Notes under the pieces: generated by a model
The model's input: only the letters and a program-made list of their open reading frames with translations
Told to the model about the DNA's origin: nothing
Database searches by the model: none
Assembly (NCBI GenBank): GCA_934718145.1
Contig: CAKUZC010000008.1
Coordinates: 1 to 20,813, forward strand
Length of the DNA stretch: 20,813 nt
Direction of reading: 5' to 3'
From: an uncultured Eubacteriales bacterium
GTDB taxonomy: Bacteria; Bacillota; Clostridia; Oscillospirales; Acutalibacteraceae
Made by a program: the position numbers and the translations under genes
In this document: positions 15,030-20,813 of the stretch, in pieces
Numbering within the stretch: the first letter of the stretch is position 1
Layout: the number at the start of each line of letters is the position of its first letter

Positions 15030-15058
15030 TTGAGCACACTAAAAAAGAAGACTATAAT
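15030..15058 (+). promoter_or_regulatory. Sigma-A-type promoter of the tandem subtilase genes
   Basis: TTGAGC at 15030-15035, 17-base spacer, perfect TATAAT at 15053-15058, about 90 bases before the first subtilase start. This suggests vegetative expression. A CATACTA sequence near 15119-15125, which resembles a sporulation sigma-G -10 box, is a weaker alternative. Confidence 0.6.
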
Positions 15059-15148
15059 CTATATTTAACATTTAAAACATTTCAATCATTAACTGTGTAA
15101 TTATTATAAACAAAAATTCATACTATATCAGAAAGGAGGAGCGCTTTT

Positions 15149-16882
15149 ATGCCCGTAGTTAACAGAATTCCACCCGGAAATATAATAAATCAATTTCAAG
15201 GCACAGAACTTGAAGCAGGACGAGTCCCTTCCTCAAATAGTTGGGAAGTAATAATAAAATACAATGGAGATATATTTAAAATTGCCGATGAACTGCAAAT
15301 AGAAATTGAAATTTTAGGCTCGGGATATGCAATTGCAACGCTATCTTTAGATAAAATTCCAATGCTTGTAAAATATTCTGAAATAGAACATATTGAACCT
15401 CCAAAAACTTTAACAATAAGTATTAAACAAGAACTCAGTCACTCATGCATCACAAACGTAAATTCATTTGAAGACAGCAGTATTTCAGGAGAAGGGACAA
15501 TAATTGCTATACTGGATTCCGGAATAGACTACACCCATCCGGATTTCATAAATGAAGACGGTACAAGCAGAATTTTATATCTATGGGACCAAACCATACC
15601 GGGAAATCCACCGGAAGGTTTCACATCCGGTACGGAATATACAAACGAACAAATAAATGAAGCTTTAAAAAATCCTAACCCATATCAAATAGTCTCAGAA
15701 GTAGATTCAGTCGGACACGGAACAGCCGTTGCGGGAATAGCTGCCGGAAATGGTCGAGCTTCAAACGGCGAAAATAAAGGAGTAGCTCCAAAAGCTTCTC
15801 TTATCGTAGTTAAATTAGGAGAAAAAGGTTATCCATCCTTTGCTTTAACTACCGAACTTATGAGAGCGCTTAAATACTCAATAGACAAAGCATTATATTT
15901 AAAAATGCCGATTTGCGTAAACATCAGTTACGGAACAAATGACGGTCCTCACAATGGACAGTCCTTATTTGAAACTTATATAAACAGTATGGCAGAAAGA
16001 TGGAAAACTTCTATTGTTGTAGCTTCCGGAAATGAAGGAGGAGCGGCTCACCATTATTCAGGTAAAATTTCATCTGCAGAAACTCAAGAAGTAAAATTTT
16101 TTTACGCCGGAAAGTATCCGTCATTTTATGTGACACTATGGAAAAATTTTGTAGACAACTTTACTGTAGAATTGATTTTACCTAACGGACAATCGACCGG
16201 GGAAATAATCAACTATGATTTAACCAGAACATATCGTATCGGAGATGCATCTATTTTAATTAATTATGGTCAACCACGATTTTACAACGCTTTTCAGGAA
16301 ATATTTTTTCAGATAAATTCATTATCCGGAGCACCCTTGAACGGTTTGTTTACCATAAGCATAAAAGCATCTAAAATAACGGATGGAAACTATAATGTAT
16401 ATTTACCCACAACTGAAGAAGTATCAACAGAAACCGCATTTACAAATCCGTGCGACGATGTAACACTTACGATACCATCCACAGCTCAAAACGTTATAAC
16501 AGTAGGAGGATATGACTCTCTAAGAAATGTTATGGCGAATTTTTCAGGTCGAGGAAATACTTTAAATATAATATTTTCAAAACCGGATTTGGTAGCTCCA
16601 GCTGTAAACGTACTAAGTACATCTGTAGGAGGAGGATACAGCTCATTTACGGGAACAAGTATAGCCGCTCCATTTGTAACAGGAGCAACTTCACTTATGA
16701 TGCAATGGGGAATTGTACAGGGAAACGACCTTTTTTTATACGGAGAAAGAGTGAAAGCTTATTTAAAAAGCGGTGCAAGACGTTCACCTTCAATAACTTA
16801 TCCAAACAATCGTTGGGGATATGGTTCTTTGTGTTTAATAGACACTTTAGGACAACTGCGAGCATTCAACGGCTACGCTTAA
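15149..16882 (+). CDS. Csp-like S8 family serine protease, first of tandem pair
   Basis: A 577-residue subtilase. After a prodomain-like region (about 30-95) comes the catalytic domain: Asp123 in AILDSGIDYTHPDF, His190 in GHGTAVAG, oxyanion Asn295 in ASGNEGG, Ser504 in GTSIAAP. The triad is complete. The 314-residue distance between His and Ser is about twice that of subtilisin; the insert (roughly residues 310-440) fits the jelly-roll domain of clostridial Csp proteases, which in some species activate the spore cortex hydrolase SleC. No signal peptide is visible, so it is probably cytoplasmic or carried into spores. An AGAAAGGAGG ribosome binding site precedes ATG 15149. It is followed 42 bases later by a paralogue. 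Whether the role is germination or vegetative proteolysis is open. Confidence 0.9.
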   Translation: MPVVNRIPPGNIINQFQGTELEAGRVPSSNSWEVIIKYNGDIFKIADELQIEIEILGSGYAIATLSLDKIPMLVKYSEIEHIEPPKTLTISIKQELSHSCITNVNSFEDSSISGEGTIIAILDSGIDYTHPDFINEDGTSRILYLWDQTIPGNPPEGFTSGTEYTNEQINEALKNPNPYQIVSEVDSVGHGTAVAGIAAGNGRASNGENKGVAPKASLIVVKLGEKGYPSFALTTELMRALKYSIDKALYLKMPICVNISYGTNDGPHNGQSLFETYINSMAERWKTSIVVASGNEGGAAHHYSGKISSAETQEVKFFYAGKYPSFYVTLWKNFVDNFTVELILPNGQSTGEIINYDLTRTYRIGDASILINYGQPRFYNAFQEIFFQINSLSGAPLNGLFTISIKASKITDGNYNVYLPTTEEVSTETAFTNPCDDVTLTIPSTAQNVITVGGYDSLRNVMANFSGRGNTLNIIFSKPDLVAPAVNVLSTSVGGGYSSFTGTSIAAPFVTGATSLMMQWGIVQGNDLFLYGERVKAYLKSGARRSPSITYPNNRWGYGSLCLIDTLGQLRAFNGYA

Positions 16883-16924
16883 TCTATAAATAATTTAATA
16901 AAAAAATTTAATCGGAGGAATTTT

Positions 16925-18646
16925 ATGCCCGACGAAACCTTGGACGAAATTAACATGCCACTTTATGAATTTATAAATCTTCCAACAACTATATCGTTTT
17001 ATTATTGGTACACTAACATTTTTCAAAACTTTCTTTCTAAACGCCCATACATACGCCTTGGAAGAGTACTGGTAAATGAACTGGCTATACTTTATACAAA
17101 TGAAAAATATATGAATCAAATATTTGCTGACCTTGGTTCTGATTTTTTGAATATTTATCCGGAAATTTATGGTCTTACAGGAAAAGAAGCTCTGGAGTCA
17201 GCAGGAATATTACAAGTTCAACAACAACCTTATCTCAATCTTACAGGAAAAGGCACTACCGTAGCGATAATAGACACCGGTATAGACTACACTCAACCGA
17301 TATTCAGGTACGAAGACGGAACTACAAAAATAAAATACATCTGGGACCAAACTACCAACTCCGAACCAAATGATCCTGATATAAATTTCGGTACTGTATA
17401 CACTCAGGAACAAATAAATGAAGCTTTAAAAAATGATGATCCATATAGTATAGTCCCTCACAAAGATTCAGACGGTCATGGGACTTTTCTTGCTTCCGTA
17501 GCCGCCGGACGAGAATCGGACGAATTTATAGGAGCAGCTCCTGACGCTGATATAATAGTAGTTAAACTAAAAAAAGCCAGTAACTACTATCTGAAAAAAT
17601 TTCTTGTCCCCACAGAGCAACATAACGCCTATGAAGCTATAGACATAATTTTAGGACTGACATTTGCCATAGACAAAACCCAACCCTCTCAAACTCCATG
17701 TTCGATGTGTTTGGGGCTAGGAAGTAATTTTGGAGGACATAATGGTCAAAACAGACTCGAAAACTATATAACTTTCATTTCAAACGCAATAGGAATAGCT
17801 GTTTCCACAGGAGTAGGAAATGAAAGCAATGCAAGACATCACACTCAAGGTACTGTACGCCAAAATGGAGATATTGTACCTATTGAAGTAAAAGTTGGAG
17901 AAAATGTAAATAATTTCAGCGTATACATATGGTACCCGGGATGGGATAAAATATCTTTTTCTTTGAAATCACCCACGGGAGAAGTTATAAATCGCATACC
18001 TTTTAATGTGGGTACAACATACGAAAGAAAGTTAATTTTTGAAAAATCTACCGTGACAATGCTGTATCATCAAAATGAAAGCAGATTTGCGGTGGTTCAA
18101 GTAACAGACGCCGTTCCCGGAACGTGGGAAATCAATTTGCATGGAGATGTAATTATAAGTGGAGAATATCATGCTTGGTTACCTATGACGGGATTTGTAA
18201 GCCAAAATGTAGAATTTACCTCCCCTACACCCAACTATACCGTGGTAATACCTTCCACTGCTCAAGGAGCACTAAGCGTAGGAGCTTATAACTCCAGAGA
18301 AAACAGCTTGTACATAAACAGTTCCTGGGGTCCTACAGTAAGTTCCAAAATTTCGCCGGATTTCGTTGCGCCCGGTGTAAATGTATCAGGATTTTATCCT
18401 ATAGGAGTTGGAAGCATGACCGGTACCAGTACATCTGCCGCAATTGTATGTGGAGCTTCGGCACTTATGTTTCAATGGGCACTAGTTGAAGGAAATTCCC
18501 CTACAATGACAGGAAATCGTCTTAGAACAGTCTTTATAAGAGGAAGTTCCAGAGATGAAAACAGGCAATATCCAAATCCTCAATGGGGATATGGAAAATT
18601 TAATCTATCTCAAACATTTAACTTATTTCGTGAAGAATACTTATAA
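16925..18646 (+). CDS. Csp-like S8 family serine protease, second of tandem pair
   Basis: A 573-residue paralogue of the preceding gene with the same layout: Asp117 in AIIDTGIDYTQPIF, His185 in DGHGTFLAS, oxyanion Asn299 in GVGNESN, Ser502 in GTSTSAA. The triad is intact. Both copies share stretches such as an YTxEQINEALKN segment and a WDQT motif, so they arose by duplication, but they have diverged widely. The N-terminal 100 residues differ most: only weak similarity to the first protein's prodomain is visible, although a LTGKEALESAGI-type lead-in typical of Csp proteins is present. No signal peptide. GGAGG lies eight bases before ATG 16925. No terminator is evident before the convergent pgeF gene 30 bases downstream. 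Confidence 0.9.
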   Translation: MPDETLDEINMPLYEFINLPTTISFYYWYTNIFQNFLSKRPYIRLGRVLVNELAILYTNEKYMNQIFADLGSDFLNIYPEIYGLTGKEALESAGILQVQQQPYLNLTGKGTTVAIIDTGIDYTQPIFRYEDGTTKIKYIWDQTTNSEPNDPDINFGTVYTQEQINEALKNDDPYSIVPHKDSDGHGTFLASVAAGRESDEFIGAAPDADIIVVKLKKASNYYLKKFLVPTEQHNAYEAIDIILGLTFAIDKTQPSQTPCSMCLGLGSNFGGHNGQNRLENYITFISNAIGIAVSTGVGNESNARHHTQGTVRQNGDIVPIEVKVGENVNNFSVYIWYPGWDKISFSLKSPTGEVINRIPFNVGTTYERKLIFEKSTVTMLYHQNESRFAVVQVTDAVPGTWEINLHGDVIISGEYHAWLPMTGFVSQNVEFTSPTPNYTVVIPSTAQGALSVGAYNSRENSLYINSSWGPTVSSKISPDFVAPGVNVSGFYPIGVGSMTGTSTSAAIVCGASALMFQWALVEGNSPTMTGNRLRTVFIRGSSRDENRQYPNPQWGYGKFNLSQTFNLFREEYL

Positions 18647-18676
18647 TTTAAAATAATAAAAATGTCTTGTTTAAAC

Positions 18677-19507
18677 TCAATCCAAAATTGAAATAAAAGC
18701 CAAATTATTTCCTCTGCGTCCTTGAGTAGCTCTATGAGAAAACAACAAATCTTTATTGCAACTGCTGCAAACATCAGATTTAAAAATATTGCGCTCATCA
18801 ATTCCGAACTTCAAAAGCAATTTTTTATTAACTTCTGAGATATCAATATAAGCTTTATCGGGATTATTTTTTGATTTAATGTAAAAATTATCTATTTCTA
18901 AATTTTCAAACTCCGATAAAACAGGTTTTGAAACCTCAAAACAACACTTCCCTATGCCCGGACCAATTGCACAAAACAAATCTGTTTTATAAGAACCATA
19001 TTCATTCACAAAAGTTTCTGCCAACTTCAAAGCAATTTTCGCAACAGTTCCCCTCCAACCTGCATGAGCCAATCCTACTACTTTTTTAGATTCATCGAAC
19101 ATAAATACAGGCATACAATCTGCATGAGAAGTAGTCAAAATAACTCCCGGCACATCAGTTACAAATCCGTCTGAAGAATCATATACAAGCTCTTTAAATT
19201 TTTTATTTTTCACATCATTGTATGTGATTTTTTTTATGAAATTTCCATGTACTTGCTGTGCACGAACAAGTTTGTTTATATCAAAATTCAGAGCACTGCA
19301 AATTATTTTATAGTTCTCCATAACGAATTCTTCGACATCTCCACGAGAAAAACTTAAATTCATGGATTTAAATTCATTTTTGCTGACTCCTCCCACACGT
19401 GTGGAAAACGCATGTTTAATAAATGAATGCTTTTCAAAATCCTTAAAAGTGAGATAACAAACTTCGTCTTTAAAATTTATATTCATGTTTTGACTCGAAA
19501 ATATCAC
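18677..19507 (-). CDS. pgeF: PgeF/YfiH family purine nucleoside phosphorylase (multicopper-like fold)
   Basis: A 276-residue protein of the YfiH (laccase-domain) family. Members have been reported to act on purine nucleosides (phosphorolysis, adenosine deamination) and, in Escherichia coli, to help edit peptidoglycan precursors. The zinc-ligand motifs are present: H87 in QQVHGNF, C131 in SHADCMPVF and H148 in LAHAGWRG, followed by IGPGIGKCCFEV near residues 181-192. The start is GTG 19507 with AAAGGGG about nine bases upstream; the next in-frame ATG, seven codons later, has no ribosome binding site. It is convergent with the subtilase pair and divergent from the hydrolase gene. Confidence 0.9.
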   Translation of the reverse strand: MIFSSQNMNINFKDEVCYLTFKDFEKHSFIKHAFSTRVGGVSKNEFKSMNLSFSRGDVEEFVMENYKIICSALNFDINKLVRAQQVHGNFIKKITYNDVKNKKFKELVYDSSDGFVTDVPGVILTTSHADCMPVFMFDESKKVVGLAHAGWRGTVAKIALKLAETFVNEYGSYKTDLFCAIGPGIGKCCFEVSKPVLSEFENLEIDNFYIKSKNNPDKAYIDISEVNKKLLLKFGIDERNIFKSDVCSSCNKDLLFSHRATQGRRGNNLAFISILD

Positions 19508-19556
19508 TATTCAATACCCCTTTTATAAAATATAAGTAATTTAAAATAATTTTATA

Positions 19557-19585
19557 TTGACATTATATAAAATTCAGTGTAGTAT
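19557..19585 (+). promoter_or_regulatory. Sigma-A-type promoter of the alpha/beta hydrolase gene
   Basis: Perfect TTGACA at 19557-19562, 17-base spacer, TAGTAT at 19580-19585, about 40 bases before the start codon, with a GAGGGAGG ribosome binding site between. Confidence 0.7.
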
Positions 19586-19627
19586 ACTATATATATAAAT
19601 TATGATAGAGGGAGGTTATTTAATTAG

Positions 19628-20581
19628 ATGAAAATTGCAGAGATATTATTAATTATATCTATAACCACCCTAGTTATCATATTTCTTATCGGACTTTTTG
19701 TAGGTGATTATTTATACAAACTCGCTATAAATTCACATACCGACAAATCTGCATTTCTCAAAGCTACTCCCATGACTGCCAAAAATAATGTTAATGAAGC
19801 AAAAAAGCTTTCTGAACGTTGGTTTAAATCCAGTTCTCAGTCTGGGTTTATATATTCTTTTGACGATCTAAAATTAAATTATTATGTCATAAAAAGCAGA
19901 ACAAACTCAAACAAGTGGGCAATTATCTGCCACGGTTACAACGGAAACGCTTTTAAACAAAGTGAAAATGCAATGAATTTTTATAATATGGGATTTAACT
20001 TACTAATTCCCGATGCGAGAGGTCACGGAAAAAGTGAAGGCGAATACATCGGAATGGGATGGCATGACAGACTGGATATCGCTAAATATATAAACAGAAT
20101 AATAGGAGAAAATCCAGATGCATCAATAGTACTTTACGGTGGTTCAATGGGAGCTTCTACCGTTTTAATGACTTCAGGAGAAAAAATACCCGAAAATGTA
20201 AAAGCAGTAGTAGCAGATTGTGGATATTCATCCGCGTGGAGCGAACTGAGCTATCAACTTGGAAAATTTTTGTTTCTCCCCTCTTTTCCGTTCTTAAATT
20301 TTATGTCCTTCATAACAAAAATAAAGGCCGGATATTCTCTCGAAGATGCCGATGCAGTAAAGCAAGTTAAAAAATGTAAAATTCCTGTCTTAATAATACA
20401 CGGAGCGGAAGATAAATTTGTTCCCACCAAAATGGCTGATGAAATTTACAATTCCATACCATACAAAAAGGAAAAATTAATTGTTCAAAATGCGGCACAT
20501 GTACAGTCTTCAACAGTCAACCCTGACCTATATTGGAAAACAATATGCGATTTTATAGAAAAATATACAGATATTGCGTAA
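19628..20581 (+). CDS. Membrane-anchored alpha/beta hydrolase
   Basis: A 317-residue serine hydrolase. The N-terminus has one strong hydrophobic helix (residues about 5-27) and no cleavage site, so the enzyme is probably anchored; which side of the membrane it faces is not clear. The alpha/beta hydrolase fold follows from about residue 75: a CHGYNGN oxyanion segment (101-107), nucleophile Ser173 in YGGSMGAS, acid Asp262 in HGAEDKFVP, and His291 in AAHVQ. The triad is complete. It resembles the YqkD-type hydrolases of Firmicutes, whose substrates are mostly unknown (esters or acyl groups are likely). It is monocistronic, with its own strong promoter. Confidence 0.88.
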   Translation: MKIAEILLIISITTLVIIFLIGLFVGDYLYKLAINSHTDKSAFLKATPMTAKNNVNEAKKLSERWFKSSSQSGFIYSFDDLKLNYYVIKSRTNSNKWAIICHGYNGNAFKQSENAMNFYNMGFNLLIPDARGHGKSEGEYIGMGWHDRLDIAKYINRIIGENPDASIVLYGGSMGASTVLMTSGEKIPENVKAVVADCGYSSAWSELSYQLGKFLFLPSFPFLNFMSFITKIKAGYSLEDADAVKQVKKCKIPVLIIHGAEDKFVPTKMADEIYNSIPYKKEKLIVQNAAHVQSSTVNPDLYWKTICDFIEKYTDIA

Positions 20582-20690
20582 ATTTATGATTTTATCATCT
20601 ATCGCGGACACTTTAAAAATAATCAAGCTATCTCTGTGTATCCCAATTTTTTATGTATGTCAGATTAAATTAATAATCACATGCATTTGT

Positions 20691-20813
20691 TTAAACACTA
20701 AATAGAATATCTTCATAAGTTGGATACGGCCAAAATTTCTTTGGTATGTATGATTCTATACAGTCTATTGACGAACGTATTTCCTTCATCAAACTTATTA
20801 TACAATCTCTATA
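20691..20813 (-). CDS. C-terminal end of a probable type III glutamine synthetase (partial)
   Basis: A minus-strand reading frame runs in from the right edge and stops at 20691, giving 40 residues. The last part, IDCIESYIPKKF then WPYPTYEDILFSV, matches my memory of the C-terminus of type III (GlnN) glutamine synthetases, which condense ammonia and glutamate. The fragment is too short for domain evidence, and the active site lies outside the window. Another enzyme with a similar tail cannot be excluded. Confidence 0.5.
   Translation of the reverse strand, partial: YRDCIISLMKEIRSSIDCIESYIPKKFWPYPTYEDILFSV

Noticed and set aside
20582..20690. The gap after the alpha/beta hydrolase gene was searched for a bidirectional terminator.
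   Set aside because: Only a five-base-pair ATGAT/ATCAT repeat without a T-run is present, too weak to call.
1..20813. CRISPR arrays, tRNA genes, insertion sequences and known riboswitches.
   Set aside because: Reading both strands I saw no regularly spaced repeats, no cloverleaf with a TTCGA-type T-loop, no transposase frame and no riboswitch core that I recognise.

Overview
The window looks like a chromosome segment from a low-G+C Gram-positive bacterium, most likely of the class Clostridia. The evidence is the A/T-rich codon use, strong AGGAGG-type ribosome binding sites, the Firmicute-type gene order rimP-nusA-ylxR-ylxQ-infB-rbfA-nrnA-truB-ribF, a zinc-ribbon L28, Csp-like subtilases, and what reads as the C-terminus of a type III glutamine synthetase. 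I cannot name a species.

Layout. (1) 1-2327: four phage-type morphogenesis genes, namely a major capsid protein, two probable head-tail connector/stopper proteins and a probable tail assembly chaperone. No sheath or tube gene lies between the stopper and the chaperone, so this looks like a pared-down or decaying prophage edge. (2) 2334-9956: the transcription/translation operon from rimP to ribF, with its own sigma-A-type promoter and a terminator-like hairpin in the leader. RibF keeps only the FAD-synthetase half. (3) 9972-11820, minus strand: an ATP/ADP (NTP/NDP) translocase of the Tlc family with its own terminator and a predicted promoter about 260 bases upstream of the start codon. (4) 12024-13142: rpmB followed directly by an OGG1-type 8-oxoguanine DNA glycosylase. 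(5) 13167-14920: a YugP-like membrane zinc peptidase (minus), an Hsp20 gene with a CIRCE-like operator over its -35 box (plus), and an unrecognised 109-residue protein (minus). (6) 15030-18646: two tandem cytoplasmic Csp-like subtilases, both with complete catalytic residues, behind a sigma-A-type promoter. (7) 18677-20813: a PgeF/YfiH purine-nucleoside enzyme (minus), a membrane-anchored alpha/beta hydrolase (plus) and the last 40 residues of a probable glutamine synthetase (minus).

The most striking item is the Tlc transporter. This family is best known from obligate intracellular bacteria and plastids, where it exchanges host ATP for bacterial ADP. Clostridial endosymbionts of termite-gut protists have been described as putative energy parasites. 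The translocase, the shortened RibF and the phage remnant would all suit a host-dependent cell. However, the housekeeping genes here are full length and I see no pseudogenes, so strong genome decay is not shown by this window. Lifestyle remains an inference.
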